Below are positions 52,323 through 61,700 of a DNA stretch of 64,000 nucleotides, one piece after another. This stretch comes from Enterocloster lavalensis (GTDB lineage: Bacteria; Bacillota; Clostridia; Lachnospirales; Lachnospiraceae). Made by a program: the position numbers and the translations under genes. The first letter of the stretch is position 1; each line of letters begins with the position of its first letter. The notes under the pieces are model-generated. The model was given only the letters and a program-made list of their open reading frames with translations. It had not been told where the DNA came from and did no database searches. The stretch spans positions 124,001 to 188,000 of the forward strand of contig NZ_CABJCG010000001.1 in NCBI RefSeq assembly GCF_902364025.1. The letters are read 5' to 3'.

Positions 52323-53114
52323 CTAAGCGCGCTTTAAGATGCCGCACAGTCTGGCGAGGAACCGCTTGGGCTGCTCCGGTCCGACTACGGGAATGTTCTC
52401 TCCCAGAATCCGCCGGCAGATGTCCAGATAAGCGGATCCGGACTGGGATCCCATTCCAACCAGAGGTTCTCCCTGATTGGTGGATACGACGATGTTTTCA
52501 TCGTCCGGCACGGCGCCGATAATGTTTACTGCCAGAATGTCCGACACATCGCTGAGAGACATCATATCGCCCCGGCGCACCATATCCATGCGGATGCGGT
52601 TGACGATCAGATCGATCTCCTCCATCTCCGCGTGTTCCAGCAGGCCGATGATACGGTCCGCGTCGCGGATGGCGGATACCTCCGGGGTCGTCACGACCAG
52701 GGCCCGGTCCGCGCCTGCAATGGCGTTGCGGAAGCCCTGTTCGATGCCGGCCGGGCAATCGAGCAGTATGTAGTCAAAGTCGGAGCGCAAATCATCTACC
52801 AGCTTGACCATCTGTTCCGGTGTTACGCTTGTCTTATCCCGGGTCTGCGCTGAGGGCAGCAGATAAAGATTGGGATATCTTTTGTCTCTTATCAGGGCCT
52901 GCTTCATACGGCAGTTGCCTTCCACCACGTCCACAAGATTGTAGACAATGCGGTTCTCCAGTCCCATGACCACATCCAGGTTGCGCAGGCCGATGTCTGT
53001 ATCAATCAGCACCACGCGCTTGCCAAGGATGGCCAGGCCGGTTCCCACATTGGCAGAAGTAGTCGTCTTGCCTACCCCGCCTTTTCCAGAAGTAATCACA
53101 ATGACTTCACTCAT
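52323..53114 (-). CDS. minD: Septum-site determining ATPase MinD
   Basis: 263 residues. The deviant Walker A GKGGVGKTT (10-18), DTDIGLRNLDVVMGLENR and the C-terminal amphipathic membrane helix (RFLARLCGILKRA) identify MinD. It recruits MinC to the membrane to block FtsZ rings at the poles. Part of the minC-minD-minE run. Confidence 0.97.
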   Translation of the reverse strand: MSEVIVITSGKGGVGKTTTSANVGTGLAILGKRVVLIDTDIGLRNLDVVMGLENRIVYNLVDVVEGNCRMKQALIRDKRYPNLYLLPSAQTRDKTSVTPEQMVKLVDDLRSDFDYILLDCPAGIEQGFRNAIAGADRALVVTTPEVSAIRDADRIIGLLEHAEMEEIDLIVNRIRMDMVRRGDMMSLSDVSDILAVNIIGAVPDDENIVVSTNQGEPLVGMGSQSGSAYLDICRRILGENIPVVGPEQPKRFLARLCGILKRA

Positions 53115-53226
53115 GTTGAAATCCTCCTGAAAAATGATATTATAATAAGCGGTATCATACCGATGGCATTATACCACCATATTATTGTACATTAAATTTC
53201 ATGAATTTACCAGTATTTTTTTGGTT

Positions 53227-53895
53227 TTATGTGAAATTTAACATATTGTTAAGAAATGTTTTTTTAATTGGCCGGATCTGGACCTCATCCTGCTCCACCG
53301 AAGCGATCATGGGGCCTCTTCCCAGCCGTTTGTTCTTCTCGTTGAAGCGGCTGGTGGCGTCGGAGATGCGGATCTGGGTGGGGGCCATTTCCAGCGCCAC
53401 CACCACCGCCTCCCGGTTGCCGGCCATTCCGGCCGCCGCGGTGCCCTTTAACTCGCCAAGGACGATGATGTTGCCCTTGGCGATGATGCGGGCGCCGTGG
53501 TCCACGTCTCCGATGACCACGATGCTGGCCTCGGACTCCAGGCTGTCGCCCTTTTTCAGGCTGCCCCGGTAGAACTGGCCGGTCTGGGAATTCAGTTCCA
53601 TCAGTTTATCGTTCAGTGCTTTTTCACATCGCTCGATCCGCTCCGCATCCGTGTCCAGGAGACAGAGAATCTCAACCTGTGAATTTCTCGTAATCGTATC
53701 AACAATCAGGAACTCTTCCTCGGGAGTCAGCTCCCTGCCCTCCAGGGTCAGGGTCATCTGAACCGAGCCCCAGAAACGGGCGCTCTCCCGGAATTTTGTT
53801 CCGATGGCGGCCAGCAGCTCGTCAAAGGGAAGGCTGTCGTCCAGAATTACCGTCATACCAGCCTTGCTGCTCTTGATTACCACTGCATTGCGCAT
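53227..53895 (-). CDS. minC: Septum-site determining protein MinC
   Basis: 222 residues. The N-terminal domain inhibits FtsZ. The C-terminal beta-helix (about 115-210, SIVVIGDVDHGARIIAKGNI, VLGELKGTAAAGMAG) binds MinD and septal proteins. Follows the PBP2 gene by 23 bp. Confidence 0.95.
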   Translation of the reverse strand: MRNAVVIKSSKAGMTVILDDSLPFDELLAAIGTKFRESARFWGSVQMTLTLEGRELTPEEEFLIVDTITRNSQVEILCLLDTDAERIERCEKALNDKLMELNSQTGQFYRGSLKKGDSLESEASIVVIGDVDHGARIIAKGNIIVLGELKGTAAAGMAGNREAVVVALEMAPTQIRISDATSRFNEKNKRLGRGPMIASVEQDEVQIRPIKKTFLNNMLNFT

Positions 53896-53918
53896 ACAAT
53901 CACCTCATTCCTCAACTA

Positions 53919-56837
53919 TCAGTCGTTAATCGTTACATTGGATACGCCCAGTGCTCCGGAGTTCTCAATCTGTTCCAGAGTGGTGTATTTGTAATAATAT
54001 TGATAAACCCGCTTGCCCAGGATCGCCGCGTTGGTACCGGCATAACCGTAGGGAATGTTTACGGTCACGCAGACTTCCGGGTTTCCGAAGGGCGCGAAGG
54101 AAATAAAGAAGCCATGGTTCGCCCGGTTTAGGTTCTCCTGGGCGGTACCCGTCTTGCCGGCCACCGCCACGGGCAGGTCGGCGAAAATGGACTTGGCGGA
54201 GCTGTCGGTGATCACCCGGCGCATACCGTTCTGCACCGCATCCCAGGTGCTGTCCTGGATCTCGATTTTGGAGTGCACGGCCGGCGTGTAGTCCTCGATC
54301 AGGTTTCCGTCGGAATCCGTCCGCTTATCCAGGATACTCAGCTCAAACACGGTTCCCCGGTTGGCCAGGGCGGCCACGTACCGGGAAAGCTGTACGTTGG
54401 TAAACTGGTGCGTGCCCTGTCCCATTGCGGAGCGCTCGGGGTCCGTGTCTGAGAGCTGGGGATCGTTCTCCGGTATCTCCACCCCGGAGGTGTGGTCCAG
54501 GCCAAACATACTGGCGTACTCACGGATCGTGGTCAGGCCCTGGTCCGGCGAGTAGGTGCCGTCCGGCTTCATGCTCATCCGGTGGGCCAGCTCGGCGAAG
54601 AAATAGTTGCAGGAGTTCTGGATACCCTCCTCGATGGTCTGGGCATTGTGGCGCCCCGGCCAGATCCAGCACTTGATGGGCTGGGCGATCTCGTCGTAAA
54701 GGCCCGTGCAGGTGATGGTGTCGGTGGGACTTAAAACTCCGGTCTCCAGGGCCGCCACCGCCGTGATGGGCTTGAAGGTGGAACCGGGGGCCTTTCGGGC
54801 CTGGGTGGCGTTGTTGTAGAGCGGCTTGGACATGTCGTCGTTGAGCTGGGCGAAATAGGTGGCGTCCACATAACCGGACATCCGGTTGTTGTCGTAGCTG
54901 GGGTAAGTGACCAGTGCCCTCACCTCGCCGGTGTTGACGTCCGTCACCACCACACCCGCGGTACAGGGGTCCAAAGCCAGCTGGGCCGGCGTGATCTCGA
55001 TCTGGGAGATCTTTTTGCGCAGGAAGGTGAAGGCGTAATCCTCCCCTCCTACCGTCAGGCTGGCGATCTCCTCCGGGTCGTTCTCCAGAACGCCCTGGGC
55101 GTACAGCGCCAGACACAGTTGGCGGCCAGTGATGGTGCCGCTGTTTACCAGGTAGCGGAACATCCGCTTGGTGAATTTACCGTCGTTCTCCAGGCTCTCG
55201 ATGATATAATCCACCAGCTGGGCGAAAATGTCGTCCGCGTCGGAGTATTTGGTGGTCACGTTCAGCTTGGTGGTGTCCACCCAGTTGTCCGCAATGCCGC
55301 TGTAGATATACTCCCGCAGGCTGATGCTGTCCTCCGCCCACTTTTTGTAGCTCTCGCTGTTGGGATCGATCTTGTCCTTCTGGATGATACCCGCGGTATC
55401 CGCCAGATAGGTGTAGATGTAATTCATGTAGGTGGTCATGTCCTCGGGCAGGTCGGACATGGGCTGGGGATGGCTGCTCATCAGCTGGTTACGGATGTTC
55501 TCCATGATCTGGTTCTTGGAGGACTGGTAAATGCTGTAGATCTCCTTCTCAATGGGCTCGGCATCCTCCTCCGCCATAGCCTGCAGGGAGAGCACGTTGT
55601 TGTTGATCAGCTGGTAGTAGGCGTCCTTGATGGGGATCATCCGCTTGGAGGAGTCCACCCGGACGTTGGGGTCCAGATCCTCGTTGACCAGCTTTGCAGT
55701 CAGAATACCCGCCAGCTGCTGCTCGATCAGCTTATAGATACCGATCTGCAGGTCCCGGTCTATGGTCAGATAGATATCGTTTCCGGCCTTGGGGTCCGTC
55801 TGCTCGATGACCTCCCTGGGGCGTCCCATGTTGTCCACGTACATCCGGGCAAAGCCCTTCTCGCCCTGCAGCTCCAGCTCCAGGGATTTCTCGATGCCGG
55901 TCCGGCCAACCACGTCGTTTAAGTCGTATTTGTCCTCGGCATCCGGCGGCAGGTCCTTCGCCTCCTCGGACTGGCGCCACTCCTCGTTGAGCTCCGCCAG
56001 CTGGTCCTCCTGGACCTTGCCGGTGTACCCGATGATGGGGGCGAAGTACAGGCTGTCGTTGTAGACGCGCACGGAGGAGCGCTCCACCTCCACGCCCTGG
56101 AGATCCGCGATGTTCTCGTTGATCTCCGCCATGGTCTCCAGGCTGATGTTGGATGCCACGGTGGTGGTCTCGTACTTCTGGTACCGGGTCAGCTCCATGG
56201 TGAAAATGATATTGACCATGGACAGGGCCGTCTGATCCGGAATAATCAGCGCATTTCCCTTGTCGTCCTTCATCTGGTCCAGACCGTAATCCCGTTTCTT
56301 CTTCTCAAAGGCCTCTCTGGCCGTGATGTTGGTGGGGTATTTCCCGGCCGGGTCATCCAGCTTGTCGGAGGAGGGCTGGCCGTAAAAGTTCAGCATAAAG
56401 CGGGTCTTTGCGGAATCCGACGTGGAGGTGAACACCATGTCCCCGTCCGCGTCCAGCGCCACCTCGAATTTGCCCTCCACGGTCTCGCCACGGCGCTCCA
56501 GGATTTTGACCAGGCGGTACAGCATGGCGTTACGGTCGGCGGTCTTGGAGTAAGCGCCGATGTCGCGGATGGTCACGGAGTAGGCCAGCTTGTTGTAGGC
56601 CAGTATGTTGCCGTTTACGTCGTAGATGATCCCGCGGGTTCCCGGGGTGGTCACGCTGCGCTCCGTCTTCTGCAGATACTTGTCCTGGTAATCAGCGCCG
56701 TTTAAAATCTGCATGTGGAACAGCTTCACCACCAGGCCGGAAAACATCAGGGTGAATATCAGCGCAAGGGCAAACAGGCGGGAGGTGAACAGCCGCTTAA
56801 AGAATTCCTGCACTATTTCTATCAGTTCGCTAAACAA
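53919..56837 (-). CDS. mrdA: Penicillin-binding protein 2 (class B transpeptidase, elongation), unusually large
   Basis: 972 residues; typical PBP2 proteins have about 600-720. One N-terminal membrane anchor (about 17-36) is followed by a dimerisation domain expanded with long acidic helical inserts (about 370-560). The transpeptidase domain has SxxK in APGSTFKPIT, SxN in NSCNYFFAEL and KTG in AGKTGTAQE. It cross-links peptidoglycan during side-wall growth with RodA. The start overlaps mreD by 8 bp. Confidence 0.95.
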   Translation of the reverse strand: MFSELIEIVQEFFKRLFTSRLFALALIFTLMFSGLVVKLFHMQILNGADYQDKYLQKTERSVTTPGTRGIIYDVNGNILAYNKLAYSVTIRDIGAYSKTADRNAMLYRLVKILERRGETVEGKFEVALDADGDMVFTSTSDSAKTRFMLNFYGQPSSDKLDDPAGKYPTNITAREAFEKKKRDYGLDQMKDDKGNALIIPDQTALSMVNIIFTMELTRYQKYETTTVASNISLETMAEINENIADLQGVEVERSSVRVYNDSLYFAPIIGYTGKVQEDQLAELNEEWRQSEEAKDLPPDAEDKYDLNDVVGRTGIEKSLELELQGEKGFARMYVDNMGRPREVIEQTDPKAGNDIYLTIDRDLQIGIYKLIEQQLAGILTAKLVNEDLDPNVRVDSSKRMIPIKDAYYQLINNNVLSLQAMAEEDAEPIEKEIYSIYQSSKNQIMENIRNQLMSSHPQPMSDLPEDMTTYMNYIYTYLADTAGIIQKDKIDPNSESYKKWAEDSISLREYIYSGIADNWVDTTKLNVTTKYSDADDIFAQLVDYIIESLENDGKFTKRMFRYLVNSGTITGRQLCLALYAQGVLENDPEEIASLTVGGEDYAFTFLRKKISQIEITPAQLALDPCTAGVVVTDVNTGEVRALVTYPSYDNNRMSGYVDATYFAQLNDDMSKPLYNNATQARKAPGSTFKPITAVAALETGVLSPTDTITCTGLYDEIAQPIKCWIWPGRHNAQTIEEGIQNSCNYFFAELAHRMSMKPDGTYSPDQGLTTIREYASMFGLDHTSGVEIPENDPQLSDTDPERSAMGQGTHQFTNVQLSRYVAALANRGTVFELSILDKRTDSDGNLIEDYTPAVHSKIEIQDSTWDAVQNGMRRVITDSSAKSIFADLPVAVAGKTGTAQENLNRANHGFFISFAPFGNPEVCVTVNIPYGYAGTNAAILGKRVYQYYYKYTTLEQIENSGALGVSNVTIND

Positions 56838-57372
56838 TCGTCGAGTCTCTCCTTTTTCCCATATCTTCCAGACGTCTGCTGGCGGATAAGAACAGCCGGT
56901 AGACCAAAAGGGTGGTCACCACTGTAAATATGATCTCCGGCAGCATGATGTTGCGGAAGTAATACGGCAGGTCCAACCGCCCGCGGATCAAAAACCGGAA
57001 CACATACACGTACATGCTGTAGGCCAGCTCGTTGAACACGCTGAGAATCAGCGGCAGGGTAATGTAGTCTTCATAGTAGTAGCGGGTAAAAATCCCGTTG
57101 ATGTAGCCGATATAGATGTAGGCCAGGGTGTAAAAGCCGAAAGGGCCGCTGTAGAATAAGTCCAGCAGCAGGCCGGATAACACGCCGTAGAGCATCCCCG
57201 CCCCTTTTCCGTGGATGAAGCCGAAGGAAAAGGTCAGGATCAGCAGCAGGTTGGGCGTGGCCGCCAGAAACGGCAGCAGCGGAAACACACAGTTCTGGAT
57301 GGTGAAGGCCAGAAGGATCAGCACCACGTTTAACAGGAACTGTTTGATTTTGGCGTTGGTGTGAATATTCAT
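56830..57372 (-). CDS. mreD: Rod shape-determining protein MreD
   Basis: 180 residues with five to six membrane helices; FGFIHGKGAGMLYGVLSG and the following LLLDLFYSGPFGFYTL match MreD. The ATG directly abuts the mreC stop codon. A membrane partner of MreC and RodA-PBP2. Confidence 0.93.
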   Translation of the reverse strand: MNIHTNAKIKQFLLNVVLILLAFTIQNCVFPLLPFLAATPNLLLILTFSFGFIHGKGAGMLYGVLSGLLLDLFYSGPFGFYTLAYIYIGYINGIFTRYYYEDYITLPLILSVFNELAYSMYVYVFRFLIRGRLDLPYYFRNIMLPEIIFTVVTTLLVYRLFLSASRRLEDMGKRRDSTIV

Positions 57373-58218
57373 CTACTGTGGGGTCGCCTCCTCCATCTCC
57401 TTGACATCCGTGATCACAAATACTTCCTGGAGGTTGTCGAAATCCACCACCGGAATCAGATAGCCGGACTGGGTCAGATGCTCGGAGTCCACCGTGACGT
57501 CCACCGCGTAGCCGATCAGGATGCCGGGCAGGAATTTGGTGCTGATGTTGGAGGTGACGATCTGATCACCGTCCTGCACCACCTCGTCCTTGGAAAAATC
57601 GGTGATGCGCAGGCGGCCCTGCTCATACTGGGTCAGATCGCCCGCCACGATGCAGCTGTATTCGGAGTCCACAGGCATTGCGGAAACGCGGCTGGAGTCG
57701 TCGATGATGGAGCGCACCGTGGCGTAGTTGGCGCCCACGTCGGTGACAATGCCCACCAGGCCGCCGTCGGCCATCACGTTCATATCTACCCGCACGCCGT
57801 CTGCGGAGCCCTTGTTGATGCGGAAGACCTGAAACCATTTCTCGGAGTCCCGGGCGATCACGCGGGCGCCGATCTTGTCGTACTGCATGTAGTCCTGGTC
57901 CAGCTGGTAAAGGCTGCGCAGCCGTTCCAGCTCCGAGCGCTCGGCCTGGAGTCGGCTGTTGTCCTCGGTCAGGCGGGCGATCTCATCCTTCAGTTTCTCG
58001 TTTTCCGCCAGAGCGCCCTTCAACTTGGTGAAATCCGTCAGCTCGTTGTAGATGCCGGTGCCCACCTTATTCACGCCGGACTGGATGGGGATCAGAAAGT
58101 ACCCCACGCCGGTGCGAAGCGGGTCCATCACCCCGTCCCGCAGGGAGGTGATGCCGATGAGCAGCACGCACAGGGCCGTGAGCACGATCAAGATATATTT
58201 ACTGTATTTGGACTCCAT
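57373..58218 (-). CDS. mreC: Rod shape-determining protein MreC
   Basis: 281 residues. One N-terminal membrane segment (about 8-25), a coiled coil (about 65-105, ENEKLKDEIARLTEDNSRLQ), and two beta-barrel domains with VNKGSADGVRVDM-like, GLVGIVTDVG and SMLPVDSEY-like motifs. It organises the elongation machinery outside the membrane. No mreB gene precedes it; radC does. Confidence 0.94.
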   Translation of the reverse strand: MESKYSKYILIVLTALCVLLIGITSLRDGVMDPLRTGVGYFLIPIQSGVNKVGTGIYNELTDFTKLKGALAENEKLKDEIARLTEDNSRLQAERSELERLRSLYQLDQDYMQYDKIGARVIARDSEKWFQVFRINKGSADGVRVDMNVMADGGLVGIVTDVGANYATVRSIIDDSSRVSAMPVDSEYSCIVAGDLTQYEQGRLRITDFSKDEVVQDGDQIVTSNISTKFLPGILIGYAVDVTVDSEHLTQSGYLIPVVDFDNLQEVFVITDVKEMEEATPQ

Positions 58219-58231
58219 GTATCATCTTCCT

Positions 58232-58927
58232 CTATAATAAATTCTGTTCACGGAAACTTAAGTAGCGCAGGTCTCCGATGACGATGTGGTCGATCAGTGG
58301 GATGCCCACCAGGCCGCCGGCCTCGCTGATCCGCCTGGTCAGGTTGATATCTTCGCGGCTGGGGGTGGGGTCTCCGCTGGGATGGTTGTGCACCAGCACC
58401 ATGGTGACGGCCCGGCAGCGCAGGGCTTCGATCAGAACTTCCCGTGGCGAGAGCACCGACGCGTTCACGGTCCCACGGGACAGCAGCACGTCCTTTAACA
58501 GTGCCTGCTTGGTGTCCAGGAACATGGCGCGGATCTCCTCCTTCTCCAGGTGGCGCATATCTTCCATATAATAATCCGCAATTTCATCCGGGCAGGAAAA
58601 CAGCGTCCGGCAGGTCAGGGTTTTCCGCTTCCAGATTCGTCTGGACAGCTCAGCCACGCAGGCCAGCTGTACGCCCTTCACCACACCGATGCCCTTCACC
58701 TTCATGAGATCGGGCAGGGAATGGTGCAAAAGCCCTACCAGCCCGTCCCCGGGCCCGCCCAGCTCCAGTATCCGCTCGGCCAGCTTCAGAGAACTCTCCT
58801 CTCTGCTGCCGGTGCGGATGATGACGGACAAAAGTTCTCCGTCGCTTAAAGTCTCCGGGCCGTTTTTCCGGCATTTTTCGTAGGGACGCTGTTCGGTGGG
58901 CAGATCTTTCATTCTTATTCTTTCCAT
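58232..58927 (-). CDS. radC: RadC-family JAB/MPN-domain protein
   Basis: 231 residues from ATG 58927 (58912 also possible). The N-terminal UPF0758 helix-hairpin region (PETLSDGELL, IGVVKGVQLA) is followed by the JAB domain with the metal motif LVHNHPSGDPTPSRED. A DNA-repair role has been doubted for the family. It commonly precedes mre genes in Gram-positive bacteria. Confidence 0.93.
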   Translation of the reverse strand: MERIRMKDLPTEQRPYEKCRKNGPETLSDGELLSVIIRTGSREESSLKLAERILELGGPGDGLVGLLHHSLPDLMKVKGIGVVKGVQLACVAELSRRIWKRKTLTCRTLFSCPDEIADYYMEDMRHLEKEEIRAMFLDTKQALLKDVLLSRGTVNASVLSPREVLIEALRCRAVTMVLVHNHPSGDPTPSREDINLTRRISEAGGLVGIPLIDHIVIGDLRYLSFREQNLL

Positions 58928-58990
58928 ATCTCTCCTAACTACGCACCTCTCCAAGCACATTGTTAAGGGATATCGTTTCCTTGCCGGAAT

Positions 58991-59242
58991 TTAGATCCAG
59001 CGGTAAATGATCAGAGCCACTGCGACTCCGATGATGCTGGCCATTGTGATCTTGATGGTCAGGCCGAAGGTGACGACCAGTATTCCGAAATTGACCACAA
59101 GGGGGGAATCCAGGCCAAAGGACTGTCCGAAATTCAGCCAGGACAGCCAGGACACCCCCTCCGCCAGCTGGCCCATAAAGCCGCCCAGCACGATGCCGGT
59201 CAGCAGCATGATAAGTAAAATCCAGAAATTCTTGTTGCGCAT
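58991..59242 (-). CDS. Small two-helix membrane protein (DUF4321-type)
   Basis: 83 residues from ATG 59242 with AAGGAG about 10 nt upstream. The first hydrophobic helix (about 6-24, WILLIMLLTGIVLGGFMGQL) and a second long hydrophobic region (about 48-82) match the small DUF4321 proteins found next to mre/radC genes in Clostridia. Function unknown; a role in shape or division is suggested only by position. Confidence 0.8.
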   Translation of the reverse strand: MRNKNFWILLIMLLTGIVLGGFMGQLAEGVSWLSWLNFGQSFGLDSPLVVNFGILVVTFGLTIKITMASIIGVAVALIIYRWI

Positions 59243-59394
59243 ATGTAGCAATTCTCCTTCAGTCCGTCCGGTCTTTTAAGGGAAGCATGTCCCGCGCCAA
59301 CCCGGCAGGATCCGCGCAAAACCGCCGCCGTGAACCGGCAAACTCTCATACATATTACCATAATCTTCTAGCTGTGTATACAAAAATGCAGGAT

Positions 59395-60693
59395 TTACTG
59401 CAGATTTTTTACCACGCCGTCATTCACCAGCTCCTGGAGGGATTTGAGGATTCCCAGCTTGGCGTGGTACCAGGTGAGGCCTCCCTGGAAGTAGACGGCG
59501 TAGGGCGGCTTGATGGGGCCGTCGGCTGAGAGCTCGATGGAGGAGCCCTGCACAAAGGCGCCCGCCGCCATGATCACCTGGCTGTCGTAGCCGGGCATAT
59601 CCCAGGGCTCGGGGGTAACGTAGCTGTCCACCGGCGCCGCCGCCTGGATACCCTTGCAGAAGCCGATCACACCCTCCGGGGTTCCAAAGGTGATGGCCTG
59701 GATGATGTCGTGGCGGCTTTCCGTGCTGTTTGGAACCACGGAAAAGCCCAGGCGCTCGTAAACATTGGCCGCGAAGATGGCTCCCTTTAACGCGCCTGCA
59801 ACCACCGTGGGGGAAAGAAACAGTCCCTGGTAAAGCTGCTGGTTGATTCCCAGGCTGGCGCCCACCTCCTTGCCCAGGCCCGGGGCGCTTAAGCGGTAGG
59901 AGGCGCGGTCCACGCAGTCTTTACGGCCCACGATATAGCCGCCGATGGGGGCCAATCCGCCGCCGGGGTTCTTGATCAGGGAACCCACGATCATATCCGC
60001 TCCCACGTCCGTGGGCTCGATGGTCTCCACAAACTCACCGTAGCAGTTGTCCACCATGCAGATGACTTCCGGCTTGATCTGCTTGACGAAGGCGATCAGC
60101 TCGCCGATCTGTTTGACGGAAAAGGTGGGTCTTGGGTCGTAGCCCTTGGAGCGCTGGATGGTGACCAGCTTGGTCCTATCGTTGATGGCCCTGGCGATAT
60201 TGTCGTAGTCAAAGGTGCCGTCGGGCTTTAAATCCACCTGGCGGTAAACGACGCCATACTCCTTTAAGGAGCCCACGGAATCGCGGATGCCGATCACCTC
60301 CTCCAGGGTGTCGTAGGGTTTTCCCACCGGGGAAAGCAGCTCGTCTCCGGGGCGGAGGTTGCCGGAAAGGGCCACGTGCAGGGCGTGGGTGCCGCTGATC
60401 AGCTGAGGGCGCACCAGGGCGCTCTCGCCGTGAAATACGCTGGCGTAAACGTCCTCCAGGGTGTCCCGGCCCAGATCGTTGTAACCGTAACCGGTGGTGG
60501 CGGCAAAGTGGATGTCGCTGACCCGGTTGTCCTGCATGCCTTTTATCACCTTCATCTGGTTGTACTCCGCCGTCCGGTCGATGGCCTCAAAGCGTTCCTT
60601 TAACGTTTCCTCCACCCGGCGTCCGTATTCCAGCACCTGGGCGCTTATGCCCAACTGGCCGTACATTTGATTCATTTCAGTCTGTGTATCCAT
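59395..60693 (-). CDS. Methionine gamma-lyase family PLP enzyme (YnbB/aluminium-resistance type)
   Basis: 432 residues from ATG 60693. A fold-type I PLP enzyme: RPQLISGTHALHVAL, CMVDNCYGEF, and the PLP Lys in GSLIKNPGGGLAPIGGY. The family is annotated as methionine gamma-lyase-like or aluminium resistance, and its true reaction is unsettled. In many Clostridia and bacilli it lies next to miaA or mutL, as here (miaA is 41 bp upstream). Confidence 0.88.
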   Translation of the reverse strand: MDTQTEMNQMYGQLGISAQVLEYGRRVEETLKERFEAIDRTAEYNQMKVIKGMQDNRVSDIHFAATTGYGYNDLGRDTLEDVYASVFHGESALVRPQLISGTHALHVALSGNLRPGDELLSPVGKPYDTLEEVIGIRDSVGSLKEYGVVYRQVDLKPDGTFDYDNIARAINDRTKLVTIQRSKGYDPRPTFSVKQIGELIAFVKQIKPEVICMVDNCYGEFVETIEPTDVGADMIVGSLIKNPGGGLAPIGGYIVGRKDCVDRASYRLSAPGLGKEVGASLGINQQLYQGLFLSPTVVAGALKGAIFAANVYERLGFSVVPNSTESRHDIIQAITFGTPEGVIGFCKGIQAAAPVDSYVTPEPWDMPGYDSQVIMAAGAFVQGSSIELSADGPIKPPYAVYFQGGLTWYHAKLGILKSLQELVNDGVVKNLQ

Positions 60694-60733
60694 AATTCGG
60701 TTGATTCTCCCTTTATTTCTGTATGCGTGATCG

Positions 60734-61684
60734 TTATTGTAGCACAATTTTTTCCGCCACGCAATCCTCTATTATGGCGCGAAGCACCCGGTCCGGATCA
60801 TTTTCAAAGTCGGGCAGGTTCAGGAAACGCACGTCCCGCTCGCGTTTGAACCAGGTCAGCTGGCGCTTGGCAAAGTGCCGCGTGTCGCGCTTGAGCACGT
60901 AGACCGCCTCCTCTAGGGTGCAGGCTCCGTTTAAATAGTCCAGAATTTCCTTGTAGCCAAGCCCCTGCATGGAGGTCAGGCCCCGATGGCAGCCCCGCTC
61001 CTTCAGGCGGCGGACCTCCTCCACCAAACCGTTTTCCATCATCTGATCCACCCGGCTGTCGATGCGCCGGTACAGCAGGCTGCGGTCCGTGGTGACGGCA
61101 TAGTATAGGAAATGGTAGGGGGACTGCTTTCCCCTCTCCGCCTCGTTGTGAACGGAAATCTGCTCCCCGGTCTGCCGGAAATACTCGATGGCGCGGATGA
61201 CCCGCTTGATATTGTTGGGGTGGATCTGTCCGGCCGCTTTGGGATCGATCTCCTGAAGCATGGCGTGCACCCGGAGATTACCCTCACTCTGGGCCAGGGC
61301 TTCCAGCTCCGCGCGGATCGCACTGCCCTCCTCGTTTTCCTTGAAGTCGATGTCGTACAGCAGGGCCTGGATGTAAAATCCGGTTCCGCCGGCCACGATG
61401 GGGATGTTGCCGCGGCTGTAGATGCCTGCCAGGGCTTCCGTTGCCATCTGCTTAAACACCACCACGTTGAACTCTTCCTCGGGTTCCAGCACATCGATCA
61501 GGTGATGGGGCACTCCGTCCATCTCCTCCTTTGTCACCTTGGCGGACCCGATGTCCATGTGGCGGTAGACCTGCATGGAGTCGGCGCTGATGATCTCCCC
61601 GCCGATGGCCTTGGCCAGACGGATGGAGAGGGCCGTTTTCCCCACCGCGGTGGGGCCTGTGAGAATGATCAGCGGCTGTTTCAT
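60734..61684 (-). CDS. miaA: tRNA dimethylallyltransferase
   Basis: 316 residues from ATG 61684 (AAGGAG site). P-loop GPTAVGKT (about 9-16), SADSMQVYRHMDIGSAK, HLIDVLEP and GGTGFYIQALLYD are family motifs, and the C-terminus has the QLTWFKRERDV segment. It adds a dimethylallyl group to A37 of tRNAs reading UNN codons. Lies 16 bp after mutL, the usual mutL-miaA order. Confidence 0.97.
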   Translation of the reverse strand: MKQPLIILTGPTAVGKTALSIRLAKAIGGEIISADSMQVYRHMDIGSAKVTKEEMDGVPHHLIDVLEPEEEFNVVVFKQMATEALAGIYSRGNIPIVAGGTGFYIQALLYDIDFKENEEGSAIRAELEALAQSEGNLRVHAMLQEIDPKAAGQIHPNNIKRVIRAIEYFRQTGEQISVHNEAERGKQSPYHFLYYAVTTDRSLLYRRIDSRVDQMMENGLVEEVRRLKERGCHRGLTSMQGLGYKEILDYLNGACTLEEAVYVLKRDTRHFAKRQLTWFKRERDVRFLNLPDFENDPDRVLRAIIEDCVAEKIVLQ

Positions 61685-61700
61685 GATTTTATAACTCCTT

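Noticed and set aside
57361..58281. 306-codon plus-strand open frame across mreC
   Set aside because: Antisense shadow of mreC: no ribosome-binding site, and composition rich in His, Val and Ala as expected from reverse-strand reading.
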